Assembly (NCBI RefSeq): GCF_007954265.1
Contig: NZ_VOLS01000032.1
Location: forward strand, 1-46,861
DNA: 46,861 bases
Origin: Colwellia sp. C1TZA3
Lineage (GTDB): Bacteria; Pseudomonadota; Gammaproteobacteria; Enterobacterales; Alteromonadaceae
Direction of reading: 5' to 3'
Under the pieces are notes generated by a model, which saw only the letters and a list, made by a program, of their open reading frames with translations, did not search any database and had not been told where the DNA came from. Below, in pieces: positions 37,363 through 45,354 of the stretch. The position numbers were made by a program, and so were the translations under genes. Position 1 is the stretch's first letter. Every line of letters starts with the position of its first letter.

Positions 37363-38943
37363 TTATGCTCCTTTGTCGTTTGCAGTATTTTTCATTACCG
37401 CGTCAGTTTTAGGCATTGTCATCGCACTGACAATAATAAAAATGCCCTCACGTATTTCAAAGGTGAACATGACATAAGCATTATTTGAAAATAAGGCCAT
37501 ATCAACATTGTCATCAACCATAAAGTCAACTCTGCCTGCTGCACGGTCCCATTTTACGATGGCTTCACGGTCAATGGTGACCATTCTATGAGCAGCCATT
37601 ACGTTAACGACTGTACCGTTGACAGTCGCTGAGGAAACTGTGTCAACAGAAGCGCTGTTACTCATATCCATTTCGCTCGGCTTGTCTTGGCTAGGCTCTG
37701 CTTGGTCAGCTTCATGATGCATACGTTTAAAATCAGATGATTTACTTGATTCTGAATCTAATAAAAATTGCGCTGAGCTAACCACTTTTTCACCAGCATC
37801 AAGTCCGCTAAGTATTTCAACATTATCGCGGTCATATCGACCTACAGTGACGGCAATAGATTTAAAACTACCTTCACCCAAAGCTAGCACCACTCTATTT
37901 TGCTTACCCGTTCTAATCAGAGCTTCTTGTGGAATTAACAACGCTTGTTCATCACCGGTAGAATGGATAACAATTTGTGCAAACATATTAGGCTTCAACT
38001 CACCCTCTTCATTGCTAAAATGTGAGCGTACTTTCACCGTTCGTGTTTTAGCATCGAGCGTTGGGTAAATAAAATCTACTTGCCCTTGCCATGTTCTACC
38101 GGGTAAATAATCTAATGTCATAGTGACCGGTGTACCAGTTTTAACTTGGTGCGCTTGTCGTTCAAAAACTTCTGCTTCAAGCCAAACTTCAGACAAGTCG
38201 CCAATTGACAACAAAGTAGTATCCGGCTTAACAAAAAAACCTTCACGTATGTTTAGCATTTTTACCACACCATTTTGCGGTGCGTAAAAAGTTATTTTTT
38301 GCTGAACTTGCTTGGTTTTTTTCAGCTTTACAATCGCCGACTGAGGTAACTGCAATGCCATCAGTCTATTTTCAGCCGCAGTGATTAAGCGACTGTTTTT
38401 CCGCTCTAATGCCAATAATAATTCCTCTTGAGCATTGACTAACTCAGGCGAGTAAATATCATAAAGTGCTTGATTTTTCTTAACAGGATCACCTACCGCC
38501 TTAACATAGAGCTTTTCTATCCAACCTTGAACACGTGGATGAATATGAACAATTTTTCTTTCATCAAAAGTAATATAGCCCATGGTGTTTATTTCACTGT
38601 GCAGTGAGCTAAAGTTCGCTATAGCTGTTCTTACACCTAAGTTATTCTCCACATCAGGAGAAATACGGATGGTACCAACACCTTCATTAGGTCCTTTGCC
38701 ATCATCGTCATAAACCGGCACTAAATCCATACCCATAGGTGATTTACCTGGCTTGTCTTTGATATAATTTGCATCCATCGGCGCCACCCAATAAAGCGGT
38801 TTTTTCTCAGCCGTTTTAGCGCTATTGGCTTGCTCATTTTCTGCAGGAACTATAAAACTATAAGCACCCAGAGTGAGTATTGAGCCAATAACCATGCCAA
38901 TAATGATGGTTTGAATATTATTGTTTATGATATTTTTACTCAT
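37363..38943 (-). CDS. cusB: CusB-type periplasmic adaptor with C-terminal CusF domain
   Basis: Membrane-fusion protein of 526 aa. A membrane anchor (about 11-31) is followed by a heavy-metal-binding domain YWVAPMDANYIKDKPGKSPMGMDLVPVY (in parts: WVAPMD and SPMGMDLVP). Then come the barrel-sandwich and beta-barrel of the HlyD family (IHPRVQGWIEKLYV, GDLSEVWLEAEVFE). A linker with Met and His residues leads to a C-terminal domain of about 75 aa that resembles CusF: VMAAHRMVTIDREAIVKW and MFTFEIREG. In E. coli CusF is a separate metallochaperone. It overlaps cusC through TAATG. Confidence 0.93.
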   Translation of the reverse strand: MSKNIINNNIQTIIIGMVIGSILTLGAYSFIVPAENEQANSAKTAEKKPLYWVAPMDANYIKDKPGKSPMGMDLVPVYDDDGKGPNEGVGTIRISPDVENNLGVRTAIANFSSLHSEINTMGYITFDERKIVHIHPRVQGWIEKLYVKAVGDPVKKNQALYDIYSPELVNAQEELLLALERKNSRLITAAENRLMALQLPQSAIVKLKKTKQVQQKITFYAPQNGVVKMLNIREGFFVKPDTTLLSIGDLSEVWLEAEVFERQAHQVKTGTPVTMTLDYLPGRTWQGQVDFIYPTLDAKTRTVKVRSHFSNEEGELKPNMFAQIVIHSTGDEQALLIPQEALIRTGKQNRVVLALGEGSFKSIAVTVGRYDRDNVEILSGLDAGEKVVSSAQFLLDSESSKSSDFKRMHHEADQAEPSQDKPSEMDMSNSASVDTVSSATVNGTVVNVMAAHRMVTIDREAIVKWDRAAGRVDFMVDDNVDMALFSNNAYVMFTFEIREGIFIIVSAMTMPKTDAVMKNTANDKGA

Positions 38944-40412
38944 TATTTTTGTCCCGAATAAACAACAGTTTGATTGTTATTAATTAAATTAGATTTGTTG
39001 TAGGTGTCTGCCGTATTGAGACTGCCGATAAAAAGATAATTAAGCTCTAAGCCTATTTTCTGTTCTTCTACGTTCAGTGTTAGTAGGTCTATTTCAGTAT
39101 TTAGCACAGCAATTCGTGAACGCACAACTTCAGCAAAGTCACCATCGTCGTTGGTATAGGCAGATAAAGAGGCTGCTGCTTGATCGTGTATTTGAGGGAG
39201 TAACTTAAATTTATAAAGCGTTTGTCGCTCTTTTAAGCGTAATAATCTGCCTTTGGCACTTGAATAAGCAGCCAATAATTGTCTGAGTAATAAAATTTTG
39301 TCAGTCTTCACCGCTGCTGTTGCAGATACCGCTGATTGCACTTCTTTATCTTGTCGATTATGAGTAAAAATTGGCAGATCAAAGGTCACACCAACAGAGA
39401 ATAAATCAGCTCGGCTGCTGCCCATAGGATCATTGGCTCGATAGCCATAACTTGCGTTTATGCCCCATTCAGCTTGATATTTTTGCTGCGCTAATTTAAT
39501 GCCTGTTTTAGTCGCCTTGATGTTTTTTTCTAACGCCATAACCGCAGGATGGTTTGAAAAGTATGGAATTAACGCTCTTGGCTCAAGCCAGGTTTCTTTG
39601 GCGACTAAAGTATGGTTAATTAAGCCTATTTCAGGCAATTCTTGACTAAGCACTAACTTATGTAAAGAAAATTCGGAGGCTAATAATACCGGTTCATCTG
39701 CACTATTTTCGCTATAAAATTGGCTCAACCATTGAGTAAGCATGCCAAAAAAACCGCTTTTCTGTTGTACCAGTTGCGCTAACCTATCTTCTAAACGTGT
39801 TAGCTCTACTTGTGCTCGAACAATATCTTGTTGACGAATTTTACCTAACGCCGACGAATAGTTTGCTGTTGCTACATCGGCTAACTGCTCGAACAACGAC
39901 CTGTTCTTTTCAATTAAGGCAATACTTTGCTGAATTCGATAAGCGTCCAACCATAAACTTCCTACCGTAACCGCTACTTTTGATTCTCGGTCTTTTCTTT
40001 GATAGGGAAACGCTTCACTTTGCGTTTTTAATTGTTGGCTTTTAATCGCTAAAGTATCTCCACGAGGAAACATTTGTGCAATGCCCACCTTGGCCTGTGT
40101 CATGCCTTCTTGAGTAAAATTAAAGCCGTTAGTTGGCAAGTTAGCCAAACCAATAGACACCTTAGGATTGGGTAAGGTATTTACCGCCGTACTCATTAAT
40201 TCAACGGCCCTTTGTTTATGTTTATTGCCCGTTAACCAAGGGTCATTTTCTTGAGCCATTGCAATGGCATTTTTAAAAGATAAAGCAGTGCTATCACTCA
40301 TCACAGGAGACTGAGCCGCACTAAGGTAAAAAACAGAAAAAGCTAAAACCCCTGCACCAAGCTTAATACTAAACTTGAGAGCAAATTTACTGTGCTGGTT
40401 AAGTTTATTCAT
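38943..40412 (-). CDS. cusC: CusC-type outer-membrane efflux channel (TolC family)
   Basis: Protein of 489 aa with an N-terminal signal region (LGAGVLAFSVFYLSAAQS) and two outer-membrane-efflux repeats typical of TolC-like channels (ALSFKNAIAMAQENDPWL, then the second repeat from about 290, FSNHPAVMALEKNI). No lipobox cysteine is visible, unlike E. coli CusC. It lies between the DUF411 gene and cusB with one-base TAATG overlaps on both sides, showing tight translational coupling within the efflux operon. Confidence 0.9.
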   Translation of the reverse strand: MNKLNQHSKFALKFSIKLGAGVLAFSVFYLSAAQSPVMSDSTALSFKNAIAMAQENDPWLTGNKHKQRAVELMSTAVNTLPNPKVSIGLANLPTNGFNFTQEGMTQAKVGIAQMFPRGDTLAIKSQQLKTQSEAFPYQRKDRESKVAVTVGSLWLDAYRIQQSIALIEKNRSLFEQLADVATANYSSALGKIRQQDIVRAQVELTRLEDRLAQLVQQKSGFFGMLTQWLSQFYSENSADEPVLLASEFSLHKLVLSQELPEIGLINHTLVAKETWLEPRALIPYFSNHPAVMALEKNIKATKTGIKLAQQKYQAEWGINASYGYRANDPMGSSRADLFSVGVTFDLPIFTHNRQDKEVQSAVSATAAVKTDKILLLRQLLAAYSSAKGRLLRLKERQTLYKFKLLPQIHDQAAASLSAYTNDDGDFAEVVRSRIAVLNTEIDLLTLNVEEQKIGLELNYLFIGSLNTADTYNKSNLINNNQTVVYSGQK

Positions 40413-40930
40413 TAGAATTGTTCCTTATACGATTGAACATTGGCATAAATTTCATCCGTACCATTCGACTTCAAAAGTAGGACTCTGTAAGGCTGAAACT
40501 TGTCATCAACTTCCATTCCTGGTGTGCCTACAGGCATAGCGGGAACGGATAAGCCAATAACATCATCGGTGTGTGTCTCTTGCATAAATTGTTGGATGAA
40601 TTTTGCCGGTACATGTCCTTCAAACACATAACCCTCTTTTGAAATAGCGCTATGACAAGAGCGATATCTAGGCGCTATGCCTTTTTCTTCTTTAATGACT
40701 GAAAAATTTTGAGAGCTATGAACTTTAGATTCAAAACCATTATCATTGATATGACTTATCCACTTTTTACAACAGCCACATGTCGGACTTTTATATACAT
40801 CTAGGACAATAGATTGCGAGGTAGCCTTGTGAGTTTTAGCCGTAGCAGCTTCTTTATCTGAACAGCTTGCAAGCGCAATGACTACAACAAAGGTAGTTAT
40901 AAATTTTAAAGGAAATTTATTGGAAAACAT
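40412..40930 (-). CDS. DUF411 metal-binding lipoprotein
   Basis: Protein of 172 aa with a lipoprotein signal (lipobox LASC, C23). The DUF411 core follows: LDVYKSPTCGCCKKWISH with C51, C53 and C54, then RSCHSAI, GYVFEGHVPA and GLSVPAMPVGTPGME. Members are found in copper and silver resistance operons and are thought to bind metal. It is the first gene of the cusCBA operon (TAATG overlap with cusC). Its start is preceded by a run of seven Gs. Confidence 0.9.
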   Translation of the reverse strand: MFSNKFPLKFITTFVVVIALASCSDKEAATAKTHKATSQSIVLDVYKSPTCGCCKKWISHINDNGFESKVHSSQNFSVIKEEKGIAPRYRSCHSAISKEGYVFEGHVPAKFIQQFMQETHTDDVIGLSVPAMPVGTPGMEVDDKFQPYRVLLLKSNGTDEIYANVQSYKEQF

Positions 40931-41081
40931 AACCCCCCCAATAGGGATATTAATTAATATTTTTTAATTAACTAGGTTATTTTTGATGAAGTTAGAAGTG
41001 CTTATACCCACACAAAATCAAAAAGCCTAATACAGACGTTCGTTATAAATGAACCGATTTTTGGAAACATTTATGCTGTAT

Positions 41082-41507
41082 TTAGCTTAATATTGGCGGA
41101 CGATATAATGATCTAGCTTGTTGGCTTAACGCCAAAGTAGAATGGGAAAGTATTTTGGCGGGTAAGTCAGCGATTGGTGCATCACTTGATAGGTTCTTCA
41201 TGAAAGCAGCAACACTTGAGCAGCCCCCCATAAAGCAGTTACATACTTGAGTACAACAATCTTCTGTTGACTCTGTTGTATCATCAACAGCATCACTGGC
41301 CATATTATGGTTACTGTGAGCTGTCATCGGCATATCTTGTGACTGTGCCGTCATTCCTGCCATACCTATCATGTGGTAAGGCATCATAGCAGACGCCATT
41401 GCCTGACCCACAAAAGTCAAACATACCAGCAATACCATTAATGTTTTAGAGCAGTTAAAAATCACAAGAAACCAACAAAATATTATACTTAGGACGAATA
41501 TTCGCAT
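41082..41507 (-). CDS. CopL-like Met/His/Cys-rich protein, probable copper-responsive
   Basis: Protein of up to 141 aa (118 aa if the internal ATG at 41438 is used). A hydrophobic signal segment (MVLLVCLTFVGQAMA) is followed by a Met/His stretch (MMPYHMIGMAGM, HSNHNM), a cysteine cluster (EDCCTQVCNCFMGGC) and a C-terminal SLYRPPIL. Layout and the terminal RPPI resemble CopL/DUF2946-type proteins of copper operons. Xanthomonas CopL is needed for copper-induced expression of copAB. It is the most upstream gene of the island, about 150 bp before the DUF411 gene. Family placement is by eye and moderate. Confidence 0.7.
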   Translation of the reverse strand: MRIFVLSIIFCWFLVIFNCSKTLMVLLVCLTFVGQAMASAMMPYHMIGMAGMTAQSQDMPMTAHSNHNMASDAVDDTTESTEDCCTQVCNCFMGGCSSVAAFMKNLSSDAPIADLPAKILSHSTLALSQQARSLYRPPILS

Positions 41508-41728
41508 AACCCCTGTTTATATTCAATGCAATAACAGTTTTTAAATAGATGAAATAGAATATTATCCTGATGCCCCCTATCCTTTCATTATATTTTCTGT
41601 CAACAAATTCCAGTGATTAAGTGACAGTTATTAAGTGACAGTTATTAAAAGTTTATACTACACACTACAATAATTTAAGTAAAAATCTGACATGGTTTAA
41701 TGGATTCAACTAGCTAGTTAAGGAGTAA

Positions 41729-41885
41729 TACCAATCCCATTAAGTTATTGCTCACTTGTACTAATTAAAATAGCTCAAGGCTGTGTTGCTCTCAATCCCA
41801 ATAGCTAGCTATTGCTCAATCGAGCGCCTTACCTTGAGTTATTTTTCCTGCGCACAACAAGATCACAAACTTAATGGAACTGGTA
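41729..41885 (+). repeat. Family 1 MITE-like element beside an IS3 remnant
   Basis: 157-bp copy flanked by TAA at 41726-41728 and 41886-41888. It lies directly before the decayed IS3-family transposase. Confidence 0.92.
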
Positions 41886-41910
41886 TAATGAACTTAACTG
41901 GAGATAAAAA

Positions 41911-42325
41911 ATGACAAAACGTAAAAAGTATTCAAAGAATTTAAAATCGACGCTATTGCTTTAGTCGTGACCAAGATTATTCTCAAGCTGAAGCCGCTAG
42001 AAACTTAGGGGTCAATCCCAAGATGCTTGGTCGTTGGATCAAGGAAGCTGACAACGATGATGGTTACGCTTTTCGTGGTAACGGCAAACTGACACCTGAG
42101 CAAGAAGAAATCAGAAACTTAAAAGCACAAGTAAAACGTCTTAAAATGGAGCGTGAGATCTTAAAAAAAGCGACGGTCTTCTTTGCCAAAAAAAAGAAGT
42201 AAAATACGCGTTTATTGCCCAACATAAGAAGATCTGGCCAGTGGCGCTAATGTGTCACGTACTGGGTGTAAAAAGTAATAACTATTACCGTTATCAAAAG
42301 CGTAAAGCCAATAGTATTGATGTGG
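41911..42325 (+). pseudogene. Decayed IS3-family transposase (orfA frameshifted, orfB truncated)
   Basis: ATGACAAAACG begins an IS3-type orfA after GGAGATAAAAA. The reading frame shifts near 41938 (losing the expected KEFKIDAIALV frame) and again near 41970. The later frame gives YSQAEAARNLGVNPKMLGRW, IKEADNDDGYAFRGNGKL and a leucine-zipper-like KAQVKRLKMEREILKKATVFFAKKKK (ending at 42201). An orfB start in a further frame reads KYAFIAQHKKIWPVALMCHV and stops matching after KRKANSIDV at about 42321. The DDE catalytic part is missing, so the element is dead. Confidence 0.85.
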
Positions 42326-42395
42326 GTGGCCTAATGACTTGTGGGGGATCATACGTATTAATCCCTTGGTAATTAGAACTTTTTCTAACCTGAGG

Positions 42396-43313
42396 TTAGG
42401 CGTGTAATATGTCGAACAATTTCGAAGCCTCTTGTACTGCAATAGCATGTCTTTGAGCCAAGGCCTTCTCATCTTTATCGTAGCCTCCACCTATAACAGT
42501 AGCCACCGGAATATTTAACTCTACACACCTATTTAATACGTATTTATCACGCGCTCTAATTCCTGCTAAACTGACGTTGAGTAACCCTAGGGGGTCATCG
42601 GTAAAAACATCGACGCCAGCATCGTAAATAATAAAATCTGGCTGAGCTAATCTAATAGCTTCCTCAAACCCTTGAGCCATACTCTCTAAATAAGAGTCGG
42701 TAGAGGTACCTTTGCCAATATTAATATCCAAGTCACTCTGCGCTTTTCGCGTGGGGAAGTTTTTTTCGCAATGTACCGAGCAAGTAAATACATTCCCCTG
42801 ATTAGCTAAAATCCTCGCAGTGCCATCGCCCTGGTGCACATCGGCATCAAAGATCAGTACTTTCTTAACTTTTCCCTGCAGCAGTAAGGTTTTTGCAGCA
42901 ATGGCTAAATCATTAAGGATACAAAAACCTGAAGCAAAGTCATAGTGCGCATGGTGGGTTCCACCTGCTAAATGGCAAGCAATTCCTTTTTTTAAAGCAA
43001 GTTGACAAGCGAGTAAAGTACCCACTGGTGAGATAAGCGTGCGTTTTACAAGTCCCTCACTCCAAGGCAGCCCCATGCGTCGCAACTCAGGTTTTTCCAT
43101 AGTGTTATTAATAAATCGCGTCAAATAATCGGGGCAGTGTGTCCCTTCAAGTAATTGCCGCTTGGCGGTGCCTGGCCGATAAGTATTTGCCGCGCTAGCA
43201 ATTCCCTGCTCTTGCAAGCACTCATGCAAGAGACGAAATTTTTGCATAGGGAAACGATGCGCTTCCTTAAATAAATAACTGTAGTGTGGATGGGTAACGA
43301 GAGGAAGAGACAT
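42396..43313 (-). CDS. Histone deacetylase-fold hydrolase (class II HDAC/AcuC-like)
   Basis: Protein of 305 aa from the ATG at 43313; the frame extends to a TTG at 43355. It has the arginase/deacetylase fold: ACHLAGGTHHAHYDFASGFCILND with the active-site histidine pair, the zinc ligands in FDADVHQGDGTA, and the third ligand in YDAGVDVFTDDPLG. The C-terminus has TVIGGGYDKD. Bacterial members deacetylate acetyl-lysine, acetylpolyamines or other amides; the substrate is unknown here. It stands alone between a dead IS3 element and a transposase locus. Confidence 0.9.
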   Translation of the reverse strand: MSLPLVTHPHYSYLFKEAHRFPMQKFRLLHECLQEQGIASAANTYRPGTAKRQLLEGTHCPDYLTRFINNTMEKPELRRMGLPWSEGLVKRTLISPVGTLLACQLALKKGIACHLAGGTHHAHYDFASGFCILNDLAIAAKTLLLQGKVKKVLIFDADVHQGDGTARILANQGNVFTCSVHCEKNFPTRKAQSDLDINIGKGTSTDSYLESMAQGFEEAIRLAQPDFIIYDAGVDVFTDDPLGLLNVSLAGIRARDKYVLNRCVELNIPVATVIGGGYDKDEKALAQRHAIAVQEASKLFDILHA

Positions 43314-43574
43314 AGCTGTGCCATAATATGTTAAGGGATGAATACTAACTAACAAAACCGCTTAAACCACGTGTCTTAATCGCTTAGTAATCAGGGGGTT
43401 TTTCTCTCCTCCTTCTCTAATAACTTTATACATTAGTAAGATAAAAGAGGTTTGTCAGTGTTTTAAATCTTCCAAAAGTTGATGGGAAAAGTGACTATTT
43501 TTTGTTGCACTTTAGGCTTACTTAATGTGAGTTATTATGATTATTTTTTTATTTTATTTCAAGAAAAACATTGT
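43314..43574. other. AT-rich spacer without a recognised gene
   Basis: It presumably contains the promoter of the HDAC-fold gene. No open frame of note on either strand. Confidence 0.4.
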
Positions 43575-43617
43575 AAGAAAACATAGCTATAAGAAAACAT
43601 AGCTAAGAAAACATAGC
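43575..43617. repeat. Three short tandem units at the outer end of the transposase locus
   Basis: TAAGAAAACATAGC occurs at about 43574, 43590 and 43604. The third unit runs into CACCCAT and begins the 360-bp duplication. A related inverted array, TGGCCATGTTATTGTTA then GCCATGTTATTGTTA, lies at 45251-45285 on the other side of the transposase gene. Confidence 0.7.
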
Positions 43618-44323
43618 CACCCATTTTTATTATGAATTAACATAACTGCTTTTAACCTTGATTACGGTAGCCTTCAGCACTATTCAAATGTATAAATTAA
43701 ACGGAAATTATCAACAAACTGAACGTTAGATAAAAAATAGTAAGCAATGTGGCAGATTCAAAGCAGCACTGTCGGCTTGATTGATATCAAGCTTAAAATG
43801 AGAGTATTGTATTCGTGTTAGTTCTAGATTTTTAGATAGTAAGCCTTAAGCACACAACCAACGCTGGCAGTTTGATGCCCCTTGTCGTCGTTTGCGCTCG
43901 AGATGCTCACAATATTTTGTTAATGCCGGTATCGAACCTACTGCACCTTTGAATAATGAGCCATAAGAAAACATAGCCACCCATTTTTATTATGAATTAA
44001 CATAACTGCTTTTAACCTTGATTACGGTAGCCTTCAGCACTATTCAAATGTATAAATTAAACGGAAATTATCAACAAACTGAACGTTAGATAAAAAATAG
44101 TAAGCAATGTGGCAGATTCAAAGCAGCACTGTCGGCTTGATTGATATCAAGCTTAAAATGAGAGTATTGTATTCGTGTTAGTTCTAGATTTTTAGATAGT
44201 AAGCCTTAAGCACACAACCAACGCTGGCAGTTTGATGCCCCTTGTCGTCGTTTGCGCTCGAGATGCTCACAATATTTTGTTAATGCCGGTATCGAACCTA
44301 CTGCACCTTTGAATAATGAGCCA
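43604..44323. repeat. Perfect 360-bp tandem duplication covering the transposase 3' end
   Basis: 43604-43963 and 43964-44323 are identical over all 360 bases by direct line-by-line reading. The second copy includes the last 118 bp of the transposase gene and its downstream region. The first is therefore an orphan 3' fragment (43846-43963). Each contains a GCTTGAT/ATCAAGC hairpin (43775-43792, 44135-44152). Confidence 0.95.
43846..43963 (-). pseudogene. Orphan 3' fragment of the Y1 transposase gene
   Basis: Identical to the last 39 codons of the transposase gene at 44206-44323, within the 360-bp tandem duplication. It has no start and is not expected to be expressed. Confidence 0.85.
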
Positions 44324-45183
44324 AACTCTGTAGTGATTTTTAGCCAGTTCTCGGCTGGAATATTAAGCCTATTTAGAATGTGTTGGCTACTGGCACTAAT
44401 GGCACCGCGTTTATCTTCTCTAATAATTCGCCCTGTATCTTCCACCAGCACAATATAGTCTTTAACACTGAACGGCAGGCCATTTGACATATCCTGGCGT
44501 TCATTACCGACAAAAGGTAGTAAGTCTTTTGGTTGCTCACCTTTTATCGCTGAGGTTATTCGGCGTTGAATACTGGTGTAGTCTGAAGTTTCTGGTGTGG
44601 TAGCCATTTTGGCACGGATAGGATTCAAATCAACATAGGCCATACAAGCTAAGACTGCGGCTTCATCTAATAATGCTTGTGATTTAAAGCGCCCTTCCCA
44701 GAATCTGCCAGTGCACTTATCTTCCTTGTTAGCCATTCGAGCAATTGGCTCACTCAAGGAGCGCATAAACCAACTGATATCAACCAAGCGTTGTCGGTAT
44801 TGGGTAATACAATCATTCACTGTTTTAAGTTCAAATTCGTTTAGGTCTTCACCCTTAACAAACATTTGCGTCAATAATGTCCCTTTAAAACCTTTGTGCC
44901 ACTGCACTAACACTTCTTTATCTGACCAGTGCTTTGCTTTATCAGCATCGACCTTTAGCACCACATGCAAGTGATTACTCATCACAACGTAAGCACAGAT
45001 ATCAATGGCAAAGATGGTAGCAAGTTCAAGTATGCGAGAATCAACCCATTCACGCCGATGCTCAAAGTTATCACCTGTTGAATTATCGATCCCACACAAA
45101 AAGGCTTTACGCACTACCCGTGAGCAACAATGATAATAAGGCGTGTCGTCTAGGCTAACAATTGTTTGTCTTGGTCTGGCCAT
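44206..45183 (-). CDS. REP-associated-type tyrosine transposase (Y1/HUH, IS200-like)
   Basis: Protein of 325 aa with a Y1_Tnp domain in the first about 190 residues: RPRQTIVSLDDTPYYHCCSRVVRKAF, the metal-binding HLH (H71, H73) in VVMSNHLHVVL, and the C-terminal signature GRFWEGRFKSQALLDEAAVLACMAYVDLNPIRA (in parts GRFWEGRFKSQ and AYVDLNPIRA), which should hold the catalytic tyrosine. The C-terminal about 120 residues are specific to this group. Such enzymes act on single-stranded, hairpin-forming repeats. Repeat arrays in inverted orientation flank the gene. The full gene looks intact. Confidence 0.9.
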   Translation of the reverse strand: MARPRQTIVSLDDTPYYHCCSRVVRKAFLCGIDNSTGDNFEHRREWVDSRILELATIFAIDICAYVVMSNHLHVVLKVDADKAKHWSDKEVLVQWHKGFKGTLLTQMFVKGEDLNEFELKTVNDCITQYRQRLVDISWFMRSLSEPIARMANKEDKCTGRFWEGRFKSQALLDEAAVLACMAYVDLNPIRAKMATTPETSDYTSIQRRITSAIKGEQPKDLLPFVGNERQDMSNGLPFSVKDYIVLVEDTGRIIREDKRGAISASSQHILNRLNIPAENWLKITTEFGSLFKGAVGSIPALTKYCEHLERKRRQGASNCQRWLCA

Positions 45184-45248
45184 CTTTAATTACCATTTTG
45201 AAAGGGTAAATAAAGCGTAGTTTATTGTTTGTTATTTAGCCAATAATC

Positions 45249-45285
45249 ATGGGTGGCCATGTTATTGTTAGCCATGTTATTGTTA
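45249..45285. repeat. Inverted counterpart of the left terminal array of the transposase locus
   Basis: ATGGGTGGCCATGTTATTG followed by TTAGCCATGTTATTGTTA. Its reverse complement (AACATGGCCACCCAT) matches AACATAGCCACCCAT at 43609 and 43969 in 14 of 15 positions. Two tandem units of GCCATGTTATTGTTA mirror the units at the other end. Confidence 0.7.
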
Positions 45286-45292
45286 CACTTGC

Positions 45293-45330
45293 TCATAAAA
45301 AAACCAGCGCTGCTAAGCAGTACTGGTTTT
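45293..45330 (-). terminator. Intrinsic terminator of the alcohol dehydrogenase gene
   Basis: On the minus strand AAAACCAG (45330-45323) with further pairing ACTGCTTAGCAGCG pairs to CTGGTTTT, followed by a T run (to about 45294). It lies 25 bp after the stop. Confidence 0.88.
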
Positions 45331-45354
45331 AGTTATTAATGACTCATTAAATAA

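Noticed and set aside
42212-42490. 92-aa minus-strand open frame
   Set aside because: It runs antisense across the IS3 orfB remnant and overlaps the 3' end of the HDAC-fold gene in another frame; no family resemblance.
43575-43617. Short direct repeats considered as a CRISPR array
   Set aside because: Units are 14 bp and directly abutting without spacers; no cas genes are in the window.
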